From positions 4,092,001 through 4,156,000 of the forward strand of contig NZ_CP107845.1 in the NCBI RefSeq assembly GCF_041431415.1: DNA of 64,000 bases. The letters are read 5' to 3'. Shown one piece after another: positions 17,862 to 26,404 of the stretch (its first letter is position 1; every line of letters begins with the position of its first letter). The notes beneath the pieces were generated by a model. That model had not been told where the DNA came from and made no database searches. It saw nothing but the letters and a program-made list of their open reading frames with translations. A program made the translations under genes and the position numbers. This stretch comes from Streptomyces sp. NBC_00513 (GTDB lineage Bacteria > Actinomycetota > Actinomycetes > Streptomycetales > Streptomycetaceae).

Positions 17862-19148
17862 TCACCCTTCGAGCAGCCGCTGTCCGACGTACTCTCCGGC
17901 ACGTGGCCCGGGCGGGACCGCGTACAGCCCACTGGACTCGTGCCGGATGAACTCGGACAGGGCGTCACCGCGGTCGAGCTTGCGCTGGACGGGTACGAAA
18001 CCGCGCAGCGGATCGGCCTGCCAGCAGATGAAGAGGAGCCCGGCGTCGGGGGTGCCGTCGGCGGCGATCCCGTCGTGGAAGGAGAACGGACGACGCAGCA
18101 TGGCCGCGCCCCCGTTCTGCTCGGGAGCCGAGATCCGTGCGTGGGCATTGGACGGGATCACCGGCTTGCCGTCACCGCCGAACTTGTTCAGGTCCATCTC
18201 GGTGGTCTCGCCGCCGCCGGTGAGGGGCGCCCCGTTGGCCTTCGTACGACCGATGACCTGCTCCTGCTTGGCCGTGGGCTGCTTGTCCCAGTCGTCGAGG
18301 AGCATGCGGATCCGGCGGACGACGGCGTACGAGCCCCCGGCCATCCAGGAGTGCTCCGCGGGGCCGGGTCCGCCGGCGGGCACGAAGATCCGCTTGTCGA
18401 AGTCGGGCTCCGAGGGCTTCGGGTTGCCGGTGCCGTCGACCTGGCCCATCAGATTGCGGGCGGTCATCGGGGAGACCGTCGCGCCGGGAGACCGGTTGAA
18501 GCCGTTCATCTGCCAACGCACCCGGGCGGCCTCACCCGCGTCCTTGTGCAGGGCGCGCAGCGCGTGGAAGGCCACGAGCCCGTCGTTCGCGCCGATCTGG
18601 ACCCACAGGTCGCCATTGCTCCGCTGGGGGTCGAGCCGGTCCGCGGAGAAGTTCGGCAGCGGGTCCAGGGCCGTGGGGCGGCGGGCGGCCAGGCCGGTGC
18701 GTTCGAAGAAGGAGTGGCCGAAGCCGAAGGTGACCGTGAGGGACGAGGGCCCCGCGTCGAGGGCGATCCCGCTGTCGGCGTTCGGCGCGGTCTCTCCCGC
18801 CATCAGCCGCCGGGCCGTTTCGGACCAGCGGCGCATCAGTGCGGCCGCCTCCGTGCGCCCGGCGCCGGGGGCCAGGTCGAAGGCCAGTACGTGGCCTTTG
18901 GCCTGGAGCGGCGTGACGATGCCGGCCTGGTGGTCCCCCTGGAAGGCGACCTCCGTGGCGCCGAGGGAGGTGAGGGCCCCGGCGGCGCCGGGAGCGCCGC
19001 CGGCAGGGGAGTCGGACAGTGCCGAGTGCGTGAGGGCGCCACCGACGCCGCCGAGCGCGAGCCCGGCGGCGCCCGCGGCGCCGACCGTGCCCAGCAGTCG
19101 GCGCCGGGAGATCTCGATGTCGGGGTGGTTGTCGCTGCTCTCGGTCAC
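17862..19148 (-). CDS. dtpA: Tat-exported dye-decolourising peroxidase (DtpA/EfeB-like)
   Basis: 428 residues from the GTG at 19148; the longer open frame is intergenic shadow. A Tat signal (SRRRLLG at about residues 15-21 plus a hydrophobic Ala/Gly stretch) sends it outside. Dyp fold: GQVDGTGNP carries the distal Asp motif (GxxDG), NAHARISAP the proximal haem His, and a conserved Arg follows. The closest known context is Streptomyces lividans, where DtpA sits with CopDC, ECuC and Sco and takes part in copper delivery to GlxA (established there). EfeB-type iron use is the alternative, but copper neighbours favour DtpA. Lies 5 bp after copCD. Confidence 0.9.
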   Translation of the reverse strand: MTESSDNHPDIEISRRRLLGTVGAAGAAGLALGGVGGALTHSALSDSPAGGAPGAAGALTSLGATEVAFQGDHQAGIVTPLQAKGHVLAFDLAPGAGRTEAAALMRRWSETARRLMAGETAPNADSGIALDAGPSSLTVTFGFGHSFFERTGLAARRPTALDPLPNFSADRLDPQRSNGDLWVQIGANDGLVAFHALRALHKDAGEAARVRWQMNGFNRSPGATVSPMTARNLMGQVDGTGNPKPSEPDFDKRIFVPAGGPGPAEHSWMAGGSYAVVRRIRMLLDDWDKQPTAKQEQVIGRTKANGAPLTGGGETTEMDLNKFGGDGKPVIPSNAHARISAPEQNGGAAMLRRPFSFHDGIAADGTPDAGLLFICWQADPLRGFVPVQRKLDRGDALSEFIRHESSGLYAVPPGPRAGEYVGQRLLEG

Positions 19149-19153
19149 GCTGG

Positions 19154-21184
19154 TCAGCCGATCTTCACGTTCTTCTGGACGGTCGTCTGGTCGATGTCGG
19201 AGGTACGGACGGTCACGTCGATGCGCCACTCGCCCGCGAGGGGCAGCTGGACTCCGGACGACGACCAGTGTCCGGGAGCGGCCCGGTCCGGGGCGAGCGG
19301 CAGCGGGCCGATGTCCTTGGCCGGGAGGGTGAAGGCGACCTTGATCTCGGGGAGGTCAAGGGGCTGCCCGTCCGGGCTCTCGGCCCAGAGGTGGAGGGTG
19401 TTGGCACCCACCCGGCCGGGGTCCAGCTCCAGCCGCACGGTGCCCTTGCCGTTCTGGCCGCCGGTGTCGAAGGGCAGGGTGATCTTCACGGCCCGATTGG
19501 GGACGGCGGTCGACGCGCCGTTGCGGCCGGTCTCCTGCTGCACGGCGCGGCCCGGTTCGGTGTTCGTCAGGACGGTGGTGACGGCCAGCAGGGCCACGGC
19601 CACACACGCCTCGGCGAGAACGGTGCGGCGCAATCCGGCGCGGCCCGGGTCGGAGTCCCGGACCTGCTTCTCGCGCGCGTTCTCGCGGGCGGCGCGCTGC
19701 CGGGCGAGCTGGGCGGCGCGCTTGGGGTCGGAGGGAACGGTTTCACGCGATGCAGCGGGGACCGTCTCTCGCGCTGTTTCACGTGAAACATCGGCCGATG
19801 TTTCACGTGAAACAGCGACCTTTTCCCCGGCCGCCCTGTTCGACACTCGACTTTCGGCGAGCCGGGCGGTCCAGCCCCGCGAGACGTAGGCGATGCCGAC
19901 GAGGACGGTCACGAGGCCGACCTTGATCAGCAGTAGCCGTCCGTAGCTTGTGTCGGTCAGGGCGGACCAGCTTCCGAGCTGGCGCCAGGACTGGTAGACG
20001 CCGGTGATCGTGACCACCAGGACGCTGATGAAGGCGACCTTGGAGAAGCGTCGGACGGCCTCCCGCTCGATGTCGGGGACCTTGTGGAGGGCGACCAGCA
20101 GGGCGGTGAGTCCACCGAGCCAGGTGGCGACGGCGAGGAGGTGCAGGATGTCCGCCGGCATCGCGATGCCCGGCTGGATGCCCGTGGAGGCGTGCTCGGC
20201 CAGCGCCCAGGTCGCGGCGATACCGGCGGCCAGGACGGAACCGCCGATGCCGAGTCCGAAGGCGAGATCGGCGGTGTCCTTGCGGTCCTGTGCCCCGGTG
20301 TCTTCCGCCTCGGCCTCTTCCCCGGACGGGGCCGGGGTGTTCGCCGTCCCGGCTGCCTGTTGCCGGCGCGCGTAGGCACCGAACAGCACGGCGATGAAGA
20401 GCGCGGCCGCGCCGAGGAGAAGCAGCCTGGAAACGAGGGAGGCGCCGGTCTTGGTCTCCAGCACGGCCTTGAGGCCGTCGAGGTCGAAGACGTCGGCGAA
20501 CCTGCCCGAGCCGGTGTACGGGTTGCGCAGCGCGAGCATCGCCAGCGTGGCGGCGGTCAACGTGACCCAGCCGCGCAGCACGAGCTTCTGCAGGGGACGT
20601 TCGACCGACCCCCGCCGCCAGCACAGCAGGATGAACGCGGCGCAACCGACGAGCACGATGAAGCCCGCGTAGGCGGCGTACCGGGCCAGCCCGTAGGCGA
20701 CCCCCACGGGGCCGCCGCCGGCCTGCTGGGCGGGAAGGGCGACCTGGGTGGCCGACGGGGCGCCGATGGAGAAGGTGAAGGCACCCGAGATGGGGTGGCT
20801 GTCCGCCGAGACGGCCTGCCAGGCCACGGTGTACGTGCCGTTGGGCAGGCCGGAGTGCAGGGCGGTGCCGTAGCGGATGGTGGATCCACTGCACATGTCG
20901 CGCAGTTCACCGGTGTCCACGCGCTTGCCCTGCGGGTCCATCACGCGGATGGAGTCGTCGCCCATGGCGACCTGCTCCGAGAAGGAGAGGGTGACCTGGG
21001 CGGGCGCCGTGGCGACCACCGCCCCGTCCTTGGGGTCGCTCGCGGTGAGTGCGGCGTGCGCCGTGGCCGGAGAGGCCGCGGCGAACAGGGTTGCCAGCAG
21101 GGCTGCGAGGACCAGCGCGCATCGCGGCAGGAGAGCCGGGATGTGTGCGCGGACCGGGGCGGGGGCGGGGGCGGTGGCCGTCAT
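19154..21184 (-). CDS. Copper resistance CopC-CopD fusion
   Basis: 676 residues. Signal peptide to about residue 42, then mature CopC beginning at HAALTASDPKDG (His43 would be the N-terminal copper ligand) with a second His near 131 (SADSHPISG). A CopD membrane domain with about eight helices spans 155-450 and contains conserved histidines in DILHLLAVATWLGG. A cytosolic loop around 458-485 reads V-S-R-E-T twice from two parS sites. A C-terminal extracytoplasmic domain of about 150 residues follows a last helix. Imports or relays copper across the membrane. First half of a compact copper operon with ecuC and sco upstream. Confidence 0.93.
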   Translation of the reverse strand: MTATAPAPAPVRAHIPALLPRCALVLAALLATLFAAASPATAHAALTASDPKDGAVVATAPAQVTLSFSEQVAMGDDSIRVMDPQGKRVDTGELRDMCSGSTIRYGTALHSGLPNGTYTVAWQAVSADSHPISGAFTFSIGAPSATQVALPAQQAGGGPVGVAYGLARYAAYAGFIVLVGCAAFILLCWRRGSVERPLQKLVLRGWVTLTAATLAMLALRNPYTGSGRFADVFDLDGLKAVLETKTGASLVSRLLLLGAAALFIAVLFGAYARRQQAAGTANTPAPSGEEAEAEDTGAQDRKDTADLAFGLGIGGSVLAAGIAATWALAEHASTGIQPGIAMPADILHLLAVATWLGGLTALLVALHKVPDIEREAVRRFSKVAFISVLVVTITGVYQSWRQLGSWSALTDTSYGRLLLIKVGLVTVLVGIAYVSRGWTARLAESRVSNRAAGEKVAVSRETSADVSRETARETVPAASRETVPSDPKRAAQLARQRAARENAREKQVRDSDPGRAGLRRTVLAEACVAVALLAVTTVLTNTEPGRAVQQETGRNGASTAVPNRAVKITLPFDTGGQNGKGTVRLELDPGRVGANTLHLWAESPDGQPLDLPEIKVAFTLPAKDIGPLPLAPDRAAPGHWSSSGVQLPLAGEWRIDVTVRTSDIDQTTVQKNVKIG
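19776..19789. other. parS centromere site inside copCD
   Basis: Perfect GTTTCACGTGAAAC within the coding sequence of the CopC-CopD protein. A second copy is 10 bp away at 19800-19813. Confidence 0.9.
19800..19813. other. parS centromere site inside copCD
   Basis: Perfect GTTTCACGTGAAAC. With the copy at 19776 it gives the peptide VSRETSADVSRET. Decayed relatives follow at about 19740-19770 (GTTTCACGCGATGC and CTCTCGCGCTG), read as SRET and ARET. Confidence 0.9.
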
Positions 21185-21206
21185 GGCGTGTCGGTTCCTC
21201 GGTCCG

Positions 21207-21692
21207 TCAGTGGGCGTTGGAGTTCAGCGCGTTGTACGTGCGTTCCTTCACGTCCAGCTCGACCTTGACGGGGTCGGCCTTCTCGAAGCGCAGCTCGACG
21301 GTGACCTTGTCGCCGACCTTCGGCTTGTTCTTGAGACCCATGAACATGACGTGGTTGCCGCCGCGCTCCAGGTTCAGTTCGCCGTTCGCGGGCACGTCCA
21401 TGGACGCGACCTGCTGCATCTTCTGGTTCTTGGTCTCGTGGATCTGGAGATCGTCCGAGAGCGGGCTGGTGACTCCGGTGAGCTTGTCCGCGGTCTTCGA
21501 GTCGTTCTTGATGACCATGAACGCGCCGGCCATCGCGTCGTTGACCGGCTCGGGCATGAAGGCCCCGCTGACGGTCATCGCCGGCTTGCCACCGTCGGCC
21601 TTGGTGTCGGAGTCCGAGGAACAGCCCGATATGGCGAGCGCTGCCGTCAGGGAGAGCGCGGCGGCGAGGGTACGGGTGGTGCGGGCGTTCAC
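21207..21692 (-). CDS. ecuC: Extracellular copper chaperone PCuAC (ECuC)
   Basis: 161 residues, a lipoprotein: signal peptide with lipobox LAISGC at residues 19-24. The PCuAC fold binds Cu(I) by an H...M...HxM set; here HETKNQKM and GGNHVMFM fit. It passes copper to partners on the cell surface. The start at 21692 overlaps the sco stop by 4 bp (ATGA). Symbol follows the S. lividans ECuC protein, recognised by domain and context. Confidence 0.9.
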   Translation of the reverse strand: MNARTTRTLAAALSLTAALAISGCSSDSDTKADGGKPAMTVSGAFMPEPVNDAMAGAFMVIKNDSKTADKLTGVTSPLSDDLQIHETKNQKMQQVASMDVPANGELNLERGGNHVMFMGLKNKPKVGDKVTVELRFEKADPVKVELDVKERTYNALNSNAH

Positions 21693-22342
21693 GGGGTGTC
21701 TCCCTTGGCGAGCTTCGGCAGGTCCTTGGCGTAGTCATCGACGGTGGTGCCCTCGCCGTAGAGGACGTAGCCCTCGTCGGTCTTGGGCGAGAACGCGATG
21801 ACCTGGGCGCCGTGCATGGAGACGACCGTGCCGTCGGCCCCCTTCTTGGGGGCCTCGATACCGATGCCGAGGCTTCGTGCGCCGGCCTGGATGGTGGCGA
21901 AGTCCCCGGTCAGTCCGATGAAGGACGGGTCCAGTGCCTTGAGCCACGCGCCGAGGGAGTCGGGGGTGTCCCGTTCGGGGTCGGTGGTGACGAAGATGAC
22001 CTGGAGCTTGTCCTGTTCCGCCTTGGTGAGCGCCTTGCGGGCGACGGCGATGTTGCTCATCGTCAGCGGGCACACGTCGGGGCAGTGGGTGTAGCCGAAG
22101 TAGATGAGCGTCGGGCGGCCCTTGGTCTGCTCTCGCAGGTTCCACGGCTTGCCGGTGGTGTCCGTGAGGACCAGGTCCGGCTTGTCGAAGGGGCGGTCGA
22201 GGACCGTCGCGGCCCCGGCCTTGGCCTGGCCGCTGATCTGCTTGACCGAGTCGCCGGTCTTGGCGGTTTCACCGCCGCAGGCGGTGAGGGTGAGGGTGGC
22301 CGCCGCGAGGAGCGCGGCGACCGTCACACGTGTGGTGCGCAT
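21689..22342 (-). CDS. sco: SCO1/SenC-family copper chaperone lipoprotein
   Basis: 217 residues. Lipoprotein signal with lipobox LTLTACG near residue 21. The SCO thioredoxin-like fold has the copper-binding HCPDVCPLT motif near residue 87 (CxxxC) and a C-terminal His in SMHGAQVIAF. In Streptomyces Sco delivers copper to cytochrome oxidase and GlxA (established for S. lividans). First gene of the set to overlap ecuC; 70 bp after the YcnI gene. Confidence 0.93.
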   Translation of the reverse strand: MRTTRVTVAALLAAATLTLTACGGETAKTGDSVKQISGQAKAGAATVLDRPFDKPDLVLTDTTGKPWNLREQTKGRPTLIYFGYTHCPDVCPLTMSNIAVARKALTKAEQDKLQVIFVTTDPERDTPDSLGAWLKALDPSFIGLTGDFATIQAGARSLGIGIEAPKKGADGTVVSMHGAQVIAFSPKTDEGYVLYGEGTTVDDYAKDLPKLAKGDTP

Positions 22343-22411
22343 GAAAGAGGTGTCCCTGGGATCGGGGATGGTGCGGATGGTCTGAATGACAGGGCCTGGG
22401 GGCCCGTCGGG

Positions 22412-23125
22412 TCAGGAGGCGCGACGACGCGAGGCGATTCCGAAGGCGACGCCGCCGAGCCCGATCACGATGCCCGCGATGCCGAGGGCGCGCGCGGTCG
22501 TGTCCGAGCCGCTCTTGGCGGCCTCGTCGTGGGCCTTGTCGTCGCTCTTGGCCTCGCCGGCCTTGGCGTCCCCCGCGGCGTGGTGGTCGTCACCGGCCTT
22601 GGCGGCGACCAGCTTCAGGACGGGCGCCGGGTTCTGCGGTTCCGCCGCGCCTTCCTTGGCCTCCTCGATCCAGCGGACGACCTCGTTGTTGTCGTACGTC
22701 TGGATCGCCTTGAGGACCATCTGGTCCGCGTTCTCCGGCAGCTTGCCGACGGACACCGGGAACTGCTGGAACTTGCCGGCCTCGATCTTGCCGCCGCTCC
22801 AGGTCACCTTGGTGACGGCCTCGTTGATCTGCTTGCCGTGCACGGTGAGCGGCTTGTCGAGCTTGGACTTCTCGACCTTCACGGTCCAGCCGGGGACGTC
22901 CTGCGGCATGACGGAGGTCAACGGCTGGTCGATCGGGAAGTTGACCTCCAGCTGGGTCGTCGACGCGTTGTCACGCTCGTTGGGGACCTTGAAGTTGATG
23001 ACGGCGTAGCCACCCTTGGTGGCCTCGCCGGGCTGTACGCCGACGTGGGCGAAGGCGGTGCCGGACAGGACGAGGACGCTACCGGCGGCGAGGGCGGCGG
23101 CGAAGGAGACACGAGAGGCCTTCAT
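22412..23125 (-). CDS. YcnI-family (DUF1775) copper-associated protein
   Basis: 237 residues. A signal peptide ends near residue 26 (GTAFA), leaving His as the mature N-terminus (HVGVQPGEATKGG), the proposed copper ligand in YcnI proteins. A cohesin-like DUF1775 domain spans about 27-170, followed by an Asp/Lys/Ala-rich linker with DDHHAAGD and a C-terminal membrane anchor. Exported and tethered; likely buffers copper for sco, ecuC and copCD downstream. Confidence 0.9.
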   Translation of the reverse strand: MKASRVSFAAALAAGSVLVLSGTAFAHVGVQPGEATKGGYAVINFKVPNERDNASTTQLEVNFPIDQPLTSVMPQDVPGWTVKVEKSKLDKPLTVHGKQINEAVTKVTWSGGKIEAGKFQQFPVSVGKLPENADQMVLKAIQTYDNNEVVRWIEEAKEGAAEPQNPAPVLKLVAAKAGDDHHAAGDAKAGEAKSDDKAHDEAAKSGSDTTARALGIAGIVIGLGGVAFGIASRRRAS

Positions 23126-23237
23126 GGCAGAAACACTCCACGGGAAACGGTGTGACGGTGGCTCCGCGCACGGGCGCGCGCGGAGTTCGCGGCACCGGTG
23201 CTCCCGCCGTGTGTTCCGGGGAGGTGGGGATGCCGCG

Positions 23238-24047
23238 TCAGGCTGCGAGGGCGAGGCCGCCGGGCGGGCCGCGCCTGATCACCGTGTGCTGGAGGGCCTC
23301 CCGCCCGTTCGCCGCGACCGGCGCGACCGCGGTCCGACGGGCCCGGGGAGTACGGGAGGACGTCCCGAGGAGCCCGTGGCCGAGGACGCGTACGAGGGCC
23401 AGCGCGGCGCGCAGCGGACGTACGGGGTCGGCTTCGGCGGAGAGCCGCGACAGCTCGACGAGCCGGAACAGCGCGGCGTCGCCGCGCCCGAGGAGCCAGC
23501 CGGCGGCGAGCGCGGCCAGCAGGTGGCCGAGCAGCATGGCGGGGCTGAACAGTCCGGTCGCCGGTACGGCGGCGGCCTGGGCCGCGTGCGCGTGGGCCAT
23601 GTGACCCTGCGCGGCGGCCTGCTCGGCCATCGCGGCCGGGTCCAGTCCGGCGCTCACCAGGATCTGCCGGGCGTCGGCCGGGTTGATCGGAACGGAGTTG
23701 CCGCCGCAGACCAGCCGGGCGGCGAGTGCCGCGAGCGAGGAGTCGGACGGGGTGGGCTCCGCTGCCGAGGCGGCGCTGTGCTGGCCGAGGCCGAAGACCG
23801 CGTGGAGTCCCAACTGGCCGACGGTGAGCGCGGCGGCGATGCCGGGCAGCGAGCGCCGGCGGCCGGCGAGCGGCGCCGCGACCACGAGGACCGCGAGGAA
23901 GCCGATGCCGAGTGCCCACCAGGGAACGGTGGCGCAGGACGCCAGGGCGTGCCCGACCGCGGACAGCACGACGCAGACCGCGGCGAACACCGCGGCCCGG
24001 ATCGTCCGGAGGCCTGCTCCGGCCTGCGTCGTGTGGGGGGCAGTCAT
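23238..24047 (-). CDS. Multi-pass membrane protein upstream of ycnI
   Basis: 269 residues with about five hydrophobic segments; His and Met are frequent in the central loop (GQHSAAS, EQAAAQGHMAHAHAAQ), which would suit copper binding. No known domain recognised. It leads the copper cluster, 112 bp before ycnI, in the same direction. Its job is probably in copper handling, by context only. Confidence 0.75.
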   Translation of the reverse strand: MTAPHTTQAGAGLRTIRAAVFAAVCVVLSAVGHALASCATVPWWALGIGFLAVLVVAAPLAGRRRSLPGIAAALTVGQLGLHAVFGLGQHSAASAAEPTPSDSSLAALAARLVCGGNSVPINPADARQILVSAGLDPAAMAEQAAAQGHMAHAHAAQAAAVPATGLFSPAMLLGHLLAALAAGWLLGRGDAALFRLVELSRLSAEADPVRPLRAALALVRVLGHGLLGTSSRTPRARRTAVAPVAANGREALQHTVIRRGPPGGLALAA

Positions 24048-24268
24048 GGCCGGGTCATCATCGCACTGCCCCCCGACGGCTCATACGGCAGGTCCGGAAG
24101 GTCCCATGCGTCCCCCCGAGGGAGCGGTGTGCGGGTCTCGGAGGGCGCGTGGCGGTGGTGGGTGTCGCCAGCCGTACACCGCCGCTCGGGAGTGCCACAT
24201 CGGCCGAATGAGCGCTCTGTCCGCTCTCGGGGGCTTACGGCCGACCTCGGGCGGCAATAGGTAACCGT

Positions 24269-24751
24269 ATGAGCATCTGGTGGTCTCTCCACTTGAGGCG
24301 CGAAGCCGCGAGCGTGCCGCTCGCCAGGCGGTTGCTGCTGGGGACGATGGAGACCGCGGGGGTGGATCCTGACATTTCCTTCGACCTGTCGGTGGCGCTG
24401 AGCGAGGCGTGTGCGAACGCGGTCGAGCACGGTGGCCCGGCGTCGGCCGCCTGCTCCGGCGGCGGACCGGTCCCGGAGGAGTGGGCGGCGTACCGGGTCA
24501 CGGCCTACCTGGACGGGGACCGTTGCCGCATCGAGGTGACGGACTCGGGCCCGGGTTTCCCGCCGAAGACGGTCGAGGGTCAGGGATCCCCGCGGGTCGA
24601 GGCCTCGGAGAAGGAGCACGGCCGCGGCCTGTGGCTCATCACGGAACTCGCCGACCACGTCCGCTTCGGCAACGGGCCGGGACGGGGCGCGGTGGTCAGC
24701 TTCGACAAGATCCTCAAGTGGCGTGACGGCGCCCTGTTGACGGCGTCGTAG
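24269..24751 (+). CDS. RsbW-like ATP-binding protein (anti-sigma kinase family)
   Basis: 160 residues. HATPase_c_2 fold: N-box LSEACANAVEHG, G1 box DSGPGFPP and G2 box HGRGLWLI. Such stand-alone kinases in Streptomyces phosphorylate anti-anti-sigma factors or sequester sigma factors; the partner is not in this window. Transcribed away from the copper cluster and ending at a strong hairpin. Confidence 0.88.
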   Translation: MSIWWSLHLRREAASVPLARRLLLGTMETAGVDPDISFDLSVALSEACANAVEHGGPASAACSGGGPVPEEWAAYRVTAYLDGDRCRIEVTDSGPGFPPKTVEGQGSPRVEASEKEHGRGLWLITELADHVRFGNGPGRGAVVSFDKILKWRDGALLTAS

Positions 24752-24798
24752 GCGCGGGAGCCGGACGGTACGGCCGGGCATCCGTCCCCCGGACACAC

Positions 24799-24832
24799 CG
24801 GTGGGCGGGACCCGTGAGGGTCCCGCCCACCG
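24799..24832. terminator. Bidirectional hairpin terminator
   Basis: A perfect 15-bp stem CGGTGGGCGGGACCC (24799-24813) pairs with 24818-24832 around the loop GTGA. It separates the RsbW-like gene from the converging aminopeptidase P gene. Confidence 0.85.
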
Positions 24833-24845
24833 ACGTCAGGCGATG

Positions 24846-26312
24846 TCAGCCCTTGAGGCGCGCCATCCAGGCCTCGACCTCGACCGAGGTGCGGGGCAGC
24901 CCGGCGGAGAGGTTCCGGTTGCCGTCCTCGGTGACGATGATGTCGTCCTCGATCCGGACGCCGATGCCGCGGTACTCCTCGGGCACGGTCAGGTCGTCGG
25001 CCTGGAAGTACAGACCGGGCTCGACCGTGAGGCACATGCCGGGCTCCAGCGTGCCGTCCACGTACGCCTCGGTGCGCGCGGCCGCGCAGTCGTGGACGTC
25101 CATGCCGAGCATGTGGCCGGTGCCGTGCAGGGTCCAGCGGCGCTGGAGCCCCAGCTCCAGGACGCGCTCGACGGGGCCTTCCAGCAGGCCCCACTCGACG
25201 AGCTTCTCGGCGAGCACGTGCTGCGAGGCGTCGTGGAAGTCGCGGAACTTCGCGCCCGGCTTGACGGCGGCGATGCCGGCTTCCTGGGACTCGTAGACCG
25301 CGTCGTAGATCTTGCGCTGGATGTCGGTGTACGTGCCGTTGATCGGCAGGGTGCGCGTCACGTCGGCGGTGTAGAGGGAGTGCGTCTCCACGCCGGCGTC
25401 GAGCAGCAGCAGGTCGCCGGAGCGGACGTCGCCGTCGTTGCGGACCCAGTGCAGGGTGCAGGCGTGCGGGCCGGCGGCGCAGATGGAGCCGTAGCCGACG
25501 TCGTTGCCCTCGACGCGGGCACGGAGGAAGAAGGTGCCCTCGATGTAGCGCTCGGACGTGGCCTCGGCCTTGTCGAGCACCTTCACGACGTCCTCGAAGC
25601 CGCGGACGGTGGAGTCGACGGCCTTCTGCAGCTCGCCGATCTCGAAGTCGTCCTTCACCGCGCGGGCCTCGGAGAGGTAGACGCGCAGCTGCTCGTCGCG
25701 CTCCTTGGTGACCTTGTCGGTCAGGGCGGTCTCGATGACGGAGTCGTGGCCGCGGACGTTGCGGACCGGGCCCTCCGCCTCGGCGAGGGCCTCGGCGAGT
25801 TCGCGGACGTCCTTGGCGGGGATGCCCAGCAGCTGCTCGGCCTCGGCGAGGGAGTGGCGGCGGCCGACCCACAGCTCGCCCTGGCCGGACAGCCAGAACT
25901 CGCCGTTCTCGCGGTTGGAGCGGGGCAGGAGGTAGACGGTCGCGGTGTGGCCGGTCTCGCCCGTGGGCTCCAGGACGAGAACGCCGTTCTCGGTCTGGTC
26001 ACCGGTGAGGTACGCGTACTCGGTCGAGGCACGGAAGGGGTACTCGGTGTCGTTCGACCGGGTCTTGAGCCGGCCGGCGGGGACGACCAGACGCTCGCCG
26101 GGGAAGCGCGCGGACAGCGCGGCGCGACGGTCGGCGGTGTGCGTGGCCTGGGCGATCGGCTCCAGTCCACGCAGCTCCGTGTCGGCCCAGCCGGTGCGCA
26201 TGCTTTCCGCGAGTTCCTCGCTGACGCCCGGGTACAGCCCGTTCTTGCGCTGCTTGTGCTTCTTCTTGGGCTGCTCTTCTTCCGGGGTCTCCGGGGTGAG
26301 CTCGTCAGCCAC
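24846..26312 (-). CDS. pepP: Aminopeptidase P (Xaa-Pro aminopeptidase)
   Basis: 488 residues, the usual length. The N-terminal domain contains FLARVAFPGE-like sequence and a propeptide-like AMP_N region; the M24 pita-bread core has the metal ligands in LLLLDAGVETHSLYTADVTR, GTGHMLGMDVHDC, GMCLTVEPGLYF and GVRIEDDIIV. It removes residues before proline. A basic KKKHKQRKN stretch near residue 17 is unusual. ATG at 26312; monocistronic. Confidence 0.95.
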   Translation of the reverse strand: MADELTPETPEEEQPKKKHKQRKNGLYPGVSEELAESMRTGWADTELRGLEPIAQATHTADRRAALSARFPGERLVVPAGRLKTRSNDTEYPFRASTEYAYLTGDQTENGVLVLEPTGETGHTATVYLLPRSNRENGEFWLSGQGELWVGRRHSLAEAEQLLGIPAKDVRELAEALAEAEGPVRNVRGHDSVIETALTDKVTKERDEQLRVYLSEARAVKDDFEIGELQKAVDSTVRGFEDVVKVLDKAEATSERYIEGTFFLRARVEGNDVGYGSICAAGPHACTLHWVRNDGDVRSGDLLLLDAGVETHSLYTADVTRTLPINGTYTDIQRKIYDAVYESQEAGIAAVKPGAKFRDFHDASQHVLAEKLVEWGLLEGPVERVLELGLQRRWTLHGTGHMLGMDVHDCAAARTEAYVDGTLEPGMCLTVEPGLYFQADDLTVPEEYRGIGVRIEDDIIVTEDGNRNLSAGLPRTSVEVEAWMARLKG

Positions 26313-26404
26313 GTCATCTCCTCAGCTACGACATGCAAGGACCGGGTACGGACCTCGTCCATCGTATGTGTGAGCGGAAGATGCCCGGCGAACTATGTGA
26401 CAAA

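Noticed and set aside
16563..19889. 1108-codon plus-strand open frame
   Set aside because: Antisense to pheA, dtpA and copCD, which have clear catalytic motifs; no motif in the open frame.
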